Positions 33,859 to 46,363 are shown, numbered from the stretch's first letter. The stretch: DNA of 64,000 nucleotides from Hirsutella rhossiliensis (GCF_020360975.1 NW_025408667.1:7192001-7256000); one strand, 5' to 3'. The notes: generated from the sequence alone by a model not told the origin. Translations and numbers: made by a program.

Positions 33859-34875
33859 ATGCAGAGCCAGCTTGAGCAGCTCTTGCCGTCGCTCAGGCGC
33901 CCGGCCCTCTGCAACTCGGTGCTCCCGGCCTTGCTGGACAGCATCTGGCGTATTGCGCAGACGCTGCGCCAATCGCACCAGGTCACACTCGCCGGCACGG
34001 CCAATGCCTTTGGCGACGACCAGCTCAACGTCGACGTTTCGGCAGAGGAGCTCGTCCGGCAAGCGCTCGCGAGCTGCCCATCCGTCGTCGCGGCCAGCAG
34101 CGAGGAAGAGCCCATTGAGCGGCCCGCAGGCAGCAAAGGGGACCAGCCGGAACGGTACACGGTCGCCTTCGACCCCCTCGATGGGAGCTCCATCATCGCC
34201 TCCAACTGGACCGTTGGCACCATTGTTGGCATCTGGGACGGCGCGTCGTCGCTGCGTCAACCGCCGGCCGATAAGCAAGTCGCCGCCGTCTTGGGGGTCT
34301 ACGGGCCGCGCACCACGGCCTTCGTCGCTCTGCGCGTTCCCGGCGCTGAACCGGCCTGTGTGGAGATGGCACTGGGAGAGCAGGGCAAGTGGCAGATCCT
34401 GCGGCCCCATGTCCGGTTCGCCGACCCGTCCTCCACCGCCCGGTACTTCGCCCCAGCCAACTTACGCGCTGCGGCAGAGAGCCCACCCTACATGCGCCTC
34501 GTCAGACACTACGTGGACGAAAAGTACACGCTGAGGTATAGTGGCGGCCTGGTACCTGACGTGGTGCACGCCCTTGTCAAGGGCCATGGCATCTACCTTT
34601 CCCCCGTCACCTTCGCCAGTGGTGCAAAGTTGCGCCGCTTGTACGAGCTGTGTCCCATTGCCCTCGTCGTCGAGTGCGCCGGAGGAAAGGCAGTCGACCC
34701 CGCCAGTGGCGAGGAAATATTATCCCAGCCGCTCGAGAGCTGTGATGACAGAGCCGGCTTGATATGCGGCACTGCGGATGAGGTTGATTTTGCGACACGG
34801 GAGATGTGCAGGCCTCACGTCGCCGAGACAGGAGCTGAAGGTCCTCCCGAGAGGCGGTCGACCGAGGGGCCTTAG
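33859..34875 (+). CDS. Fructose/sedoheptulose-bisphosphatase family enzyme (class I FBPase fold)
   Basis: A single exon of 338 codons from the ATG at 33859. The metal-binding signature FDPLDGSS is at 104-111, and the acidic site EEEPIERP precedes it (82-89). The sugar-phosphate segment reads YTLRYSGGLVPDVVHALVKGHGIY, and the C-terminal site is KLRRLYELCPIALVVECAGGKA, where the Glu matches the third metal-binding position of FBPases. Members remove the C1 phosphate of fructose 1,6- or sedoheptulose 1,7-bisphosphate with magnesium. The RYSGGLVPDV sequence is closer to sedoheptulose-bisphosphatases than to gluconeogenic FBP1, whose usual form reads RYIGSMVADV. I therefore prefer a sedoheptulose-type or broad-specificity enzyme, which in a fungus could feed ribose synthesis without the oxidative pentose pathway. 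The last 25 residues are unconserved and charged. Confidence 0.85.
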   Translation: MQSQLEQLLPSLRRPALCNSVLPALLDSIWRIAQTLRQSHQVTLAGTANAFGDDQLNVDVSAEELVRQALASCPSVVAASSEEEPIERPAGSKGDQPERYTVAFDPLDGSSIIASNWTVGTIVGIWDGASSLRQPPADKQVAAVLGVYGPRTTAFVALRVPGAEPACVEMALGEQGKWQILRPHVRFADPSSTARYFAPANLRAAAESPPYMRLVRHYVDEKYTLRYSGGLVPDVVHALVKGHGIYLSPVTFASGAKLRRLYELCPIALVVECAGGKAVDPASGEEILSQPLESCDDRAGLICGTADEVDFATREMCRPHVAETGAEGPPERRSTEGP

Positions 34876-37800
34876 GCCAACGGGGCCATGCGTCAGAAGA
34901 CGCAGCCGCCATGCCATGCAAGGCTTTCAGAATGGTGGGGGGATGAGATGGGGGGCTGGTTCTCCAGCGCCGTTTTGGATCGTCAGCAACAAGTTTTCCG
35001 AGCAGCGCCGCGCGTCAGCTGGCTGGTTCTCACAGTAGTGCAATGCTCCTACAAGCACGGATTTCCAACGCAACGCAGCCCGTCGGAGAAGAAAGGTGCC
35101 GGTCGACGCCGACAAGCAGATGCCAGCCAGACACACTTTTCCCACAGGGCTGAGCGCCCTTCTGGGGGACAAGATGATCATGATACTGTACTTGCAATGC
35201 CTGTTCGGCATGCGTACGTACAAGGTACCGGCCGAGTCAAGGAACCAGCGAGGCTGAAGTCGTGGGATGCAGCACAGCCGTCTTCTGACTTGTCAAACGG
35301 CGCCAGTCGTTGACTCCCAAGACTGTCTGTACACTCAGTGCTGTAGGCCCCGTTCCCTCTTGGTCGAGTGCCGCGCATGTGCGTGCAGTGCAGAGGACCA
35401 GGTGCCGCGAGCTCCGTCTTCAAACCGCCGGCGCCGATATCTGGGTGGGACGTGGCTGGTGGAACGGGATACCGTCGGCCAACGCTTTGCTCCGGCTGCT
35501 CACGAGGGCCCGGCTACCTGGGTTTCTGCTTTCAATCGTCTGCCTGGCCGCGAGTCTGATGGCTAGACAACCGTTCTGTCTATGCCGGCCGGTGGATCGC
35601 CGAGGTGGGTTGGACGCAGACTTTAGAGAAGTGTTGAAGTAAGAAAAGAGACGGCACGGCTGTAAACCGAATCTGTAAGTCACCCAGTCGGTTGGTTGAA
35701 TGGCGGTCCTCGGGATTGTTGGTCCCCATTGCCGGGCCTTGACTGGTCACCGCCCCGAGCAAATGTCGATCGTCGCCGACGGGAGATGGAATAAGCACGT
35801 TGGGTTCGCACCACCGAGAAATACTTGGCATAGGTACATTGTACGAACTTGTCTGTACTGTACGTAAGACTCGGTGCAGAGTTGACGAATGGGGATATCT
35901 TGGCATGTACGGCGGCGCACCCTTGATACTGTGCTGTGTGCTGTGCCCCCTTTCATGGCGGGAAGCTTCCGGACAGGGTGCAGCAGCTCTGTCTCGTCTG
36001 CTTACAGTAGCTGCTGGGGTACCGGTGACCTTTTCTTTTTCTCCCCGCCCCCCTTCTGGTCACTCACCTTTTCATATCATCATCCCGCTGCAGATGACCC
36101 GAACAGGCTTTGACCTCATCCTGGCTCAGAGGGTGGACGCACCGCATGTGCCGTCTCAGCCCCTATCGACCATGGCCGCATGGTGAGAAAATCAAAAGAA
36201 ATCGACTGGGTTGTGCCCTCTTGTCTGATGGCCTCTCTCTCTTTCATTGCCAACTGCGGCACCGACTGACACAGCCCGCGGGAAAGCATCCTGGCCGATG
36301 GTGTCTCGAATCATCCGTCTACTGTACTCGCCACCCGGGTCCAATTGCTTCCATCTATTCCATCATCTAGGCCCCCAACCAACCAGCCTACGACTGTTAC
36401 GGCCGCGTTCTGCAAAGGGACAGGGGAGGGCAGAAGCCCCGGTGGCCATTGGCTGCTCTTGGTGTCTTTGATCAGTCTTGATGATCGCCGCCCAGTCCGC
36501 CGGAACCATGCAACGGATACCGAGACAAGAATCTCCTCAGCATGCGCGAGATGGACAGAAATGGAGGCGGTCAAAAAGGACCGGGCTGCAGGCCACCACC
36601 ACTTGGGTCCAGATACCGACTTGCTGGCCCGGGCCTTGGCAGTTGGTGACGATTCTCCCGCTGACCAACCTTGCCTGTACGTGTAGGTACGTATGTACCT
36701 CCTTCATGCCTACACGTCAACGTGCGTTCATGCCGCTGTGGATGAAGGCGTTCAGCTCTCCAGACACGCGGTCGGGCGGGCCAATTACCATCCGCCCACC
36801 TGGAACCTGGGGCCAGCAACCATTCCTGATGAGTCCCTAGCCATCTGGTGATCCTGGATGCAGCGAAATTGCACAGGTTTCATCCAAATCGTTCTGGCCG
36901 AACGACCTGCTTGGGTCCCCAACACGGCTCCAGGGGTCCTCGCCTGTCCGTGGTGATGCCCTTGACAAACGTCTCTCCAGTACCAGGCGCCATCTCCCCC
37001 CGCTTGTTTCCTTTCCTGTTTCCTCCTTGCTTTTCCCATCGGCGGATGCGCAGGCCTTTCTGTCAGTCCGGCCAGGCTCGGGGCTGACGGGAGAGCTTCC
37101 AGTCCCAACGAGTACTCGGGCGACGGCGCGCTATACTACAGTGCATCGCATTGCCGGCCGTCGGGACCACACTCACGGGCTGCAAGGACGCGGGCGATAA
37201 TTAGTTGTGACTCTTGATGCCCTCTCGCCGCCATGCCATGTTGACATGTCATGTGGCTTTGCACACCGAACTCGCAAGCTGGGGATGCATACAGAACACA
37301 TCAGCAGACATACAGTGCAGTGCTGGACTCGATACCAAGACATGTCATTGCGTAGCATCTGACAAACACTCCAGCTTCAGATAGACTCATGCGAGGCGCC
37401 CGGTTCGGAGCACTGTCCACGGCCGTTCTCAGCTCGCGGGGCGTGCAACTTTTCGGACGTGACATGTCGTGAAACACCATGTCCGGATCGCTCGGTAGCC
37501 GGATAGCATTCTCTCTTGGCCCGCTGAAGATCTGGAGGCGAGCCGGGAAACCAGCCCGAACCAAGGCGCTTCTGGCCTTGTCTCTTGGCACTCACTCGCC
37601 GCCGGTCCAAGGCTCAGGCGAACAGTCATGAGTGACTACGAGCGCCGGTGCATGGGAAGCGCCCGCCGACTAACTAGTTGGGCCATGCTTGTTGGAACTT
37701 TCAGCGCCGACGGGCCTTTGGGAAAAAGGACCTGCCTGCCTGTTGGTCCTTGCCCTTTTCAGCTCTCATGCACTCGGCGGTAGGGCGTTCCTCACAGTCA

Positions 37801-39217
37801 GGCTCAGAGTTGCCGAATCAGTCACTCACCTCTGGACAATGGGCGTCGAAGCGTTTCCCCGTCCTGGCCCCGAGCTTCCACTTCTCTGGGGGATGGAGGG
37901 GACGAGAGGCGCCGGCTCACGCTCTGCAGAGTTGCAGACCCGTGGAGGATGCGTGATAGTTGAGCCGTCCTCTCCATCCCTGCCTGTTTCCAGATCAGTA
38001 CACGACAGCACGGCGTCGCGAGCCAACCGCCTGTTGATGTGCGGTACGAGTTACGCAACCACTCGTCGAACAGCTGACCAGCAGGCCAACAACAAGCACA
38101 GCGAGCAGACTGCCTTGTCGATCGACTCGTAAAGATCACCGACCGGGCTGTGCGGCTTAGCCTCGTCCCCCCCAACCTGTTGTCTCCCGCGGAAGAGAGG
38201 TCGGCATTGACGGAGGGCTGGGAAAGCTCTGTAACTTACCGGCTTTGCCTACACACGCTGGAGCACGTCTCACGGACACGGAATCGAGCGGACGTGGACT
38301 GCCTGCTGGCAAGTCGACACTGTGCCATGCCGCCATCCTCCAAGGGCCCTTTCGAGGCCGCCCCTGGCCCTTGCCCCCCTTCCCGCCCGATACCTTATCC
38401 TGACAGTGTATGGATGGCCTGACCTGACTCTCGGTTGGCCCCCATGTCGACGCAGCCCAGACCCTTCTCAGCGACCATGGCCAGCCTCAGACAGTGTATA
38501 CATACTGTACTCAACTCGCCCACAGGCCACCGTAGGTACAGCACCTTCTCACCCATGCCAAAAAGACAGACACTCCGAGTCCACGCCCATGTAGAGGAAG
38601 CCTCTGATGACACCAAGCCGGCCTCGGCCTCCGTTCCGTTCTTCATTTGGCTGAAAACACATGGTGTCGCCCTGCTCGCCCCGTGAGAGAGACGACTTGC
38701 TTCGCGCCATCCCAGCCCGGCTGCTTCCCGGAGCATCAGAATGCCGCGTCTCCAAAGCCCGGCTCGGTTTGCTACGACACCTATCCGCCGTTGAGCCTTG
38801 AACGCGGTGCTTTCCTCCCGCTCCCCAGAGCAAGGAGGCCATCTTTCCCGCTTTCGACGAGCTCGCACACCTTGTCCCGAGATCTCGTCGTCAACCGTTT
38901 CTTCGAAGGAGGCTATCTATCTGCTATAAGCAACCCCATCAGCTATATCCAGGCTAGTGCACCTACTCATTTTAATCCCGCCTCTTCTTCGGCTTGGTTG
39001 GCCTGTTCGTGTCTCTGCTCGAGTCTTAGTGGGCGAGCTGTTGCGGATGGAAACGCCTCTCCGATGGCCTTGACCACCTTGGACCGCCAACACGACCCAT
39101 GATACCGGCTGCCATCTCCTGGCAAGGTTGATCCGCCGTCATCGGCGAGAGCGCCGGAACAGCCTGCGGAGAAGCCGCTCCATCCTTGTCGCCTTCTTGT
39201 TCCATCTTCTCCTAGAC
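34876..39217. other. 4.3-kb gene-poor region upstream of the zinc-finger gene
   Basis: No supported gene. Only short, unrecognised frames occur, none joined by convincing splice sites to a longer product. There are scattered GTAC-centred motifs (for example near 35,850) and a few short pyrimidine tracts. Long upstream regions of this kind are common before fungal regulatory genes, so much of it may be promoter and 5' leader of the C2H2 gene at 39,218. Confidence 0.45.
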
Positions 39218-40574
39218 ATGGACCTCTGCCCCCAGTCAGCCATCGCATCGCCGTCGCCATCGCCGCAAAGGCTCGCCAAACCGACTACCTGTGACTCTGG
39301 CCCCGGCTGTTCTCTTCAGTCTCCCTGTCCCGACCTCGTCAACCTGCATTACAAGCACTCTTGCTTTTCCAGACCCCTGAATGCTTCTTGTTTCATGGGC
39401 GAAAGACTCGGCGCCGACCCCTCGCTCGCCACGACGGGCGCAATGGCCGGCCCTGGCTGGAGATATAATACCGACACCGTCTCCGCAGCCCTCGCCCCGA
39501 CGCCTTCCCCATCCTCGGCGCCCGGCATGCTGACTGCCGACTACGACCCATTGGTCGAGTATGAAGCCGGCCTCTCTCCCGTACCGTATCCATACGGCGG
39601 GGGTTACCCCCCGGGCTGCTCCACGCCACGCGCGTCGAGCCATCTGGTGCACAATGCCTCCAGATCCGCAGGCCCCGGTGTTTCGAGGACTTTGTCCGGG
39701 GGCTTCGCTCGGCAAATGAAGCAGGGAGACGGGATGGATGTGGAATCGGGCGCGCCGTCGTTTGGCGCCGCAGCCTATCCCGTCGCCGGGGCTCTCCAGG
39801 CATCATACGATGCCTCGCTGTCTCCGTTTGCCGTCTCCCCGCGCGCTTACGACACCGCCCCTTCCACGTCGGCCTGGAGGAGTCAGAACTGCGGAAGTCA
39901 TGTCCTCTCAGGGTCGAGCCAGCCCAAGTTGTCGTCTTCACCCCACTCCATGGCCAGCTCGGCAGGCCTGTCAAGGCCCCGGCGTGTTCCGCGCAAGCAT
40001 ACCACCAGAGAGGAGGCAAACTTTCAGTGTAGCGTCCAAGGCTGTGGCAAGTTCTTCAGTCGCAGCTACAACTTCAAGTCCCACATGGAAACCCACGACG
40101 AGCAGCGTGAATATCCCTTTCCCTGTCTCGTCGGCGGCTGCGCCAAGAAATTTGTCCGCAAGACGGATCTCCAAAGGCATCACCAAAGCGTCCACAAGAA
40201 AGAGCGGAACCACCGCTGTGACTACTGCGGGCGACTGTTTGCCCGAAAGGACACGCTACGAAGGTAGGCGTCAACTGGACGGTGCAGCTACACCGCTGGA
40301 ACCCTTTGCACGAGCTGATGTACGTGACACATCCAGGCACATGGAGGATGGGTGTTCCAAAAGATTCGATATCGAGACGCTGGACCTGCGCTCGGAGGAT
40401 CACAGCACTGTGAACCCAGCAGATAGGGAGGCGCGACCAAGTCCAACACGAAAGGCGTCGACTGCCAAGGTACTGCCACCCATGGCCGCCAGCCTAGCCA
40501 ATTCGCTCGGTGCTAGCAGATACGCCGAAATGGAACCAAAGATGCAACTTCCGGATCGGACCTGGGAGAGGTAG
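39218..40574 (+). CDS. C2H2 zinc-finger transcription factor (three fingers)
   Basis: Exons 39218-40263 and 40337-40574, with a 73-nt intron (GTAGGC...CATCCAG), join to 427 residues. The start is the first ATG of the frame (MDLCPQSAIAS). Residues 1-260 are disordered and rich in Ser, Pro, Tyr and Gly. Three adjacent zinc fingers follow at about 269-351: FQCSVQGCGKFFSRSYNFK (C2H2), PFPCLVGGCAKKFVRKTDLQ (C2H2) and HRCDYCGRLFARKDTLRRH, whose last ligand appears to be Cys in HMEDGC. The intron interrupts the third finger between DTLRR and HMEDGC, so splicing is needed to complete it. The tail after the fingers (SKRFDIETLDL...) is short. The spacing suggests sequence-specific DNA binding. I do not recognise the orthologue with confidence. 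The 4.3-kb upstream gap fits a regulated gene. Confidence 0.85.
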
Positions 40575-41533
40575 GCCTGGGGGTGTCTCGATGGCGCCGA
40601 GTCCGTGACCCGAGCATCCCAGGGTTCCCACGATGTGTCTCTCTCGATTGATATCAAGAGCTCATGTCAAGGCATGCATAAACTGCGTGGTTCTCCTGAC
40701 ACAAGTCGAGGGTTGGCGAGCGGGGGTTGAGCGGCGATCAGACATGAAGCGACAGCCGCATCAATGGACACGACGTCTCGCCTCGTTGCTTTCGTGGATA
40801 TTTGATTTTTGCCAATGTCTCTAGACATCCAGCAGGGTCCCGAATAGTCGATGTTCTGGAGGGATATACAGTCTAGACGATGATAGCGCCACCGCTCGTT
40901 ACAAGGGGGAAGGGGGAAGGGGGAAGGGGAAATTCGTCATCTGGCGTTGGATATGGGGGCGGAGTCAGGCACAACGTGCTGGCTGCGGCGATTGGGATTT
41001 TGGTCTTCTCTTTGCAGACATGGTATCCCACTGAACGAACATTCGGTCGGGGCCTTCCGAAGGCTGTCCAGGCGGGTTTGCATCGAGGTCGCCGGCTTTG
41101 CTGTGTTCTCTGCATGTCTCCAGAGGCTACCCGCGATGGGAGGGTATTGATGTTACCACGAACGACGGCTCACTGCCGCATGGGTATGCCAGGAGAGGCC
41201 CAAACAAAAGTTATCGGGGGCTCTTGGGAGTACTTTGATTTCATTAGAGTCCACGCCGATGTAGCAGGGTTCCTGGCCTCTCTTGATTCCCCCCTCTTCT
41301 GGTCCGATGCAACGGCAAACGTTCAACTCTTTTCTTCACAAAAAGGCAATCACCAGAGGCGTCCCAACAAGCCTCATTACGCAGAGCAAATTCGTGCCTG
41401 CTGTCGAATTGCCGCTCGCTACCAAGACAGCTTGCATCACCTCGACTCGCGCAAGTGCGACGATGAAAGCCAGTAGACGCCCAGTTCCCAGCAGCCTGGT
41501 AAGTCGGACTGCCTGGCGCAAAACCCAAGGACT
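40575..41533. other. Intergenic region between the zinc-finger gene and PRP3
   Basis: 959 bases between convergent genes. It contains a GGGGGAA repeat (four tandem units, about 40,902-40,932) and otherwise nothing recognisable. The open frames here lack homology cues. Confidence 0.45.
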
Positions 41534-43083
41534 CTAGGCGTGGCATTTGGCTAAGGACCAAAAAGTGTCCATCTTTGCGCGAGCAAGCGTCTCCCTTGCC
41601 TCAGCGTCCGTCTCGCACACCTTGCTCCCCCATTTCCGAAAAGCCCGTGCCTTTTGCTCGCCCTCAAAGATGAGCTTGCATTCGTTGAGAGACATGTCCT
41701 TCAAGGTTCCGTCCTCGCTCTCTGCCTGAAGCCAGTCACGGCCGGGGTCCCGCTTCTCGTCCCGTCGTCTTGGCGGTGAGTTTTCTGTCCAGTCGATGCG
41801 GTTGAGCATGAGCTTCTTATACTTGGCGATTCCCCACGCTCCGCCTTCGACAACGACCATGTTAAACTTAGGGTGCATGATGCAGGTGCCCGAGAGGGCC
41901 AGTTGCTCGGCGTTGACGGCAATCTTGTATCTGTGTTGGCCGTTTGCGAGCGTCGTAATTTTGAATACCAAGACATGGATGCCTTTGTCTGCATCTGTTT
42001 GCTGGTTTTTGGCCAGCTTGTCGTGTTTCTGCTCCTTGGTCAATTGTCGCTCCTCGTTGGCTTCGACGTGTTTCTGATGCCGCTCCGCAATCTCGCGGTT
42101 CACTCTCGCTTCGACCGCCGTTGGATCTTTGACTGCAACTAGGAGTGTGTTAGCCACTGCTACCTTCGTCATCCCTTTTCAAATGGACGGAGCATTTTGA
42201 TGGGAAGCTTACCATCTCCAAGAACCCGCATCAAATTTCCCTTCTTCACTTTGGGGGGGGGAGCCGGGACGAGACCGAGGCGAATCTTTGCCTGCATCTC
42301 CTTGAGTTCTGCCATTCTTCGCTGGCGCCGAAGTTTGGCCTGCTCTTTCGACGTCAAGAACATGGGTTTGGCTGGGGTAGCGAGGCGATTCTGTGGCGGT
42401 TCAAGCGCAACTGGATGTTGCACATACTCGGTGACGATGCTGTCGGGGGTTATTAGTTTGAGCTTGGCCGGGTTTTCGATTCCGTCGTAGTTTTGTCCAT
42501 CCACGAGGCCCTCGTCCCACCATTCTATGCCTGGGGGCGCCTCCACCACAAAGTTCTTCTCAACGTCGAGGTCATCGTCAATCCCTGCCTTCCTCGTTTG
42601 CTCTGCTATCCGCCTCTTCATTGCCTCGAGGGCAGCCTGCCGACGCAGGGCACTGGCTTGCTGGATGTATTTGCCCTTCTGGTTGAACACCAGGCGTTTG
42701 GGCTCTCGGCGCTTACTTCCGGAGACCTGAGGCACGTTCCCATCATCAAAGTACGGATTCGCTTGCCCGCTGCGGAGGTCTTGTCGCTGTGTCTGCTGAG
42801 TGGGGACATGTTGCGCGCCGTGAACGCTCTTTGCAAGATGCGGTTGAGAGCTCTGCTGCGTCTTCGGACCGTCCCGGCTTTTGCCCTGCGGCTTCCATGA
42901 ACCCATGTTTTCGAGCACTGGATGCAGCCCGACATTCAAGCCCCCCTTGGCCTTGCTCGTGTCGATTGCGGCTGCTACGCGGGCCTTGAGGGCGGCCATC
43001 TTGTCGGCGACAGAGCCAGGTTTCTGGACCCGCGAGGTGGCGTCATGACGAGGACCAAGACCCCCTGGCTGCGAAGGCTCCAT
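41534..43083 (-). CDS. PRP3: U4/U6 small nuclear ribonucleoprotein Prp3
   Basis: Exons on the minus strand are 43083-42213 and 42138-41534, with a 74-nt intron (GTAAGC...CTCCTAG). The product is 491 residues. Prp3 binds the U4/U6 duplex and holds the U4/U6.U5 tri-snRNP together before spliceosome activation. The Prp3 domain includes KFN-type and PPGIEWWDEGLVDG, NPYFDD, and the basic helical region TSKEQAKLRRQRRMAELKE. The intron joins GNLMRVLGD|VAVKDPTAVEARVNREIAERH, a hallmark of the family. The C-terminal DUF1115-like, ferredoxin-fold domain starts near LTKEQKHDKLAKNQQTDADKG and includes GGAWGIAKYKKLMLNRIDW. The N-terminal 110 residues are low-complexity. The gene starts only 125 bases from the transposon island, so its promoter is squeezed between native DNA and RIP-altered repeats. 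Confidence 0.93.
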
Positions 43084-43208
43084 GTTAGGTATACGATGCG
43101 CGAAAGGTCGTTGTGACGGTTGGCGGAATATGGATGCTTGGCAGTGGGCACACTCGATCTCGCCTGGTTGTTCCCAAAAGCATCGATGCCGAGCGTGGGG
43201 AAGTGCGC

Positions 43209-43231
43209 TAAGTCAGCACACCTAGCTTCCG
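43209..43231 (+). repeat. Transposon terminal inverted repeat related to the MITE end
   Basis: The sequence TAAGTCAGCACACCTAGC... matches the MITE end at 15,576 at 18 of 23 positions, and all five differences are transitions (G/A or C/T). It is followed at once by AT-rich DNA. I read it as the left end of a Tc1/mariner-like element whose body has been altered by RIP. The matching right end was not found, so its extent is unknown. Confidence 0.65.
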
Positions 43232-46200
43232 GTATACCACACTTCTAGCACACCCTACTTACGGCACTATTTTATACTAAGTTTCGTATTTTCGTTCCTT
43301 TTTTTTAAGATTTATATTTAAAGATATAGACCTATTAATATACTATATAAGTATATTATAAGTATTAAGCTATATTAATATAATATAATTATTAATATTA
43401 AGATAAAATTAATTAAGAAACTTAAATATATATTATTTACTATTTACTTAAAGTATTACTACTTACCTTATAATAAATTATTATTTAGCTTAACCTATTA
43501 AAATAAAAGTACTTTAATATTACTAGCTAGTATTATATATTAACTATCTTAAAATATTAAATCCTTAAAAGCTTTTTAAGGAGCTTTAATTAAAAGAAAG
43601 TATACTTAAGTACCTAAGCTAGTAAAAGAGTAGTTCCCTTTTAAGAGGGGCCCTACTATAAGTATTTATCTCTTATATAAGGTAAGTATAATATATAAAA
43701 TAAGACTTAAAGATACTTAAGATTTTTAGTAAATAACTAAGATATATAATACTTAGTTAAAAGAAAGGATATTTATAAAGTTTAAGCTAAATTAATATTT
43801 ATTATAAGGTAAATAGTAATACTTTTTATATAATATTAATATTAACTTTAAAAGTAAAGTATTATTAAAGAATAGTATTATAAAGCTAATACCTTTATTT
43901 ATTACGTACTTTATATACGTTAATTAACGCTATTACTTATATTAAATAAGCGGCTACTACTTTTTTTTTATAATAGTTATAAGCCTAAGTAAAGGGGTTA
44001 CCTTTCTAGGAACTTCTTAGTAACTATATATATACTTCTTTTAGCTAGCTTAGCGCGTACTACTTAAAGGCCTATAGTTTAAGTCCTACTAGCGTAATTA
44101 AGCGCGGTTTTAGTATAAGAAACTATTATCCCTTTATATAAGAGGAGTTATCTAAGTATCTTAAGATAAAAATAAACTTAGTATCCTTAAAGGGGTATAT
44201 TATATACTTTATATACGTTAATTAACGCTATTACTTATATTTAATAGGCGGCTACTACCTTTTTTATAATATTATTCAGCTATTTAGCTATTAAACTAAA
44301 TATATTATTATTATTATTATTATTAAGATTATATTAAGGACCTCGCTAAAGGTATTTAGAACTTTAAAATTAAATAAAAAGGAAAAACTAAAGTACTTAA
44401 GGAAAAACCCTTCCTTTTTTTAATATAGGTCTACTTTAAATAAGGTCTTAATAATAGTATATAAGAAATTTACGCTAGCTATTATAGGCTTCTCCTATAT
44501 ATTTATATTTTAATATAGGCCCTCTTAGGCTATAGCTACTTTTATCCTAAGTAGCTACGGCCTAAGCTTACTAGCCTAAGCTTAAGGTTATAAGTAGTAG
44601 TCTCTCTTTAAGGGCTTAACTTATAAGCGCCTTTATTCCTTATAGCTCCTATATTACTACTATATAGCTATAGCCGCGTTAGCCTATTAGTCTATTAGTT
44701 AATAAGGTAGGTAATATTTAGTTACTAAGCTAAGCGCTAGTATAAGTTACTCTTAAATAAAGCTAGCTAATTAAAATTTAATTAGCTAGCTTTATTAATC
44801 GAAAATCGGTTCTTATTTAGCTATATAATTTCTTAATTAAAGGTATAATAGCCTATATTTACTATTTATTATATAGTTATTAATTATATAAGCTTAGCTT
44901 ATATATATATATATATACCCTCCTTTTTTAGTTTTATTCTTACTTTCTCTTACCTTTTTATTTATTATCTCTCTTATAAGCTTTAACTTTTACTTACTTT
45001 ATTTCCTTATTCTTAAATCTCTTTAATACTATACTTAAATAGCTTATTATTACTTTATAATATCTAACTAAAAAGCTAGCTTAAGTAGTAGCGGCTCGCC
45101 TTCTTTTAAGCCCCCTCCCTATAAAAAGGTTATTACTATAGTAGGTTTAAAGCGCTCTATCTTATATTTTATATATATTAAGTGCTTTATTAATAAGCCT
45201 ACTTATAAGTCCTTTACTAGCTATTAAAACTAGTCTTATAAGTATTAATCTTAGTTTTATTTTAGGTTAGCTTTTATTGTAAAGCGTAGCCTAATTTCGT
45301 AGTTCTCGGAGATATCCCTTAGTATAAGGGACCTAGGGAGCTAAAAAACAGGTTTTAAAGAAGGAGCTAAAAAGAGGTATAGAGAGGAGGGTAGGGGTAT
45401 AAAGGGAAGCAGAAGTAGCGATAGCTTCTTATAGAGGTAGCGAGAGATAAGACGGATATACTAGTAACGGCTAGAAAGAAAGGGAAAAACTAGTAAAAAG
45501 CTTAGTAGTTAAAAGGATATTAGTAGCTTCTTTAAGTAGGATCTTCTTTATTAATTAAGATACTAAACGGGTATAAAGAGAGGCGTTAAATAAAGGAAAG
45601 AAGGATAATTAAGGCAATATAATAATTACTCCCTTACCGTAATTACTGCCCCTATAAGATTTAAATATCTCTACCCTACCTACCCGACCCCTTACTTTTA
45701 CTTTTACCTTTATATATTTTATATATACTTCTTATATCTCTCTTTATAAGAGTTATAAGCCTAGGAGGAATAGAATTCTTATACCTTCCGGCTACTATAA
45801 AAAGCACCTTTCTTATATCCCTTATAGCTTCCTTTTCCCCCTCTTACTAGAAAAGCTGATTTTTAACTAACTTTTCTACCCCCCCTCTTCTATAATAATA
45901 TTAAAAAACGACTCCTCTACCGTCCCTACGATCTATAGGATAATTTTAGTAGAGCCCTAAGATTAGGATAAATAGGTAAAGAAGCTACGAGCTCGTATAG
46001 ATAGAACTATTTATAATTTAGTCTTCTTTAATAAGTAGGACCTTCTCGAGCCCCTTCTTTATCTTAAGGCAATAGAATTTATAGAGGGAGCTTCCCTCTT
46101 CTCTAAGCTAACCTCTATATAATAAAGAGCTTTTTCTACTACCTTAGGTAACTATAAGAGTTATCGTAAGGAATACCTTTATAAGATAAAGCTACTAACT

Positions 46201-46363
46201 ACTATATATATAGCGATAATAAAATCTATTAGTGCTATAAAGCTAATTACTCTTTAAGAGGAAGAGACTCTTAAGTAATAGCTTTTAAAGCTTAAGACCT
46301 TAATAGCTCCCTTAAGGGGCTATATAACTAACTATATTAAGAAGACCTATATAGTATACCTAG
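43232..46363. repeat. Unassigned RIP-altered DNA, left part of the island
   Basis: I could not identify protein remains here. Two features stand out. A 53-base direct repeat occurs at 43,908-43,960 and 44,206-44,258 (core ATATACGTTAATTAACGCTA), 298 bases apart. A near-perfect 41-base palindrome lies at 44,756-44,796 (stem AATAAAGCTAGCTAATT). The stretch 45,300-45,600 is richer in G and may be a relic of another element. Confidence 0.5.

Noticed and set aside
33469..34410. Minus-strand frame over the bisphosphatase, with repeated FVPRR
   Set aside because: Produced by the in-frame 15-bp tandem repeat and the shadow of the real gene.
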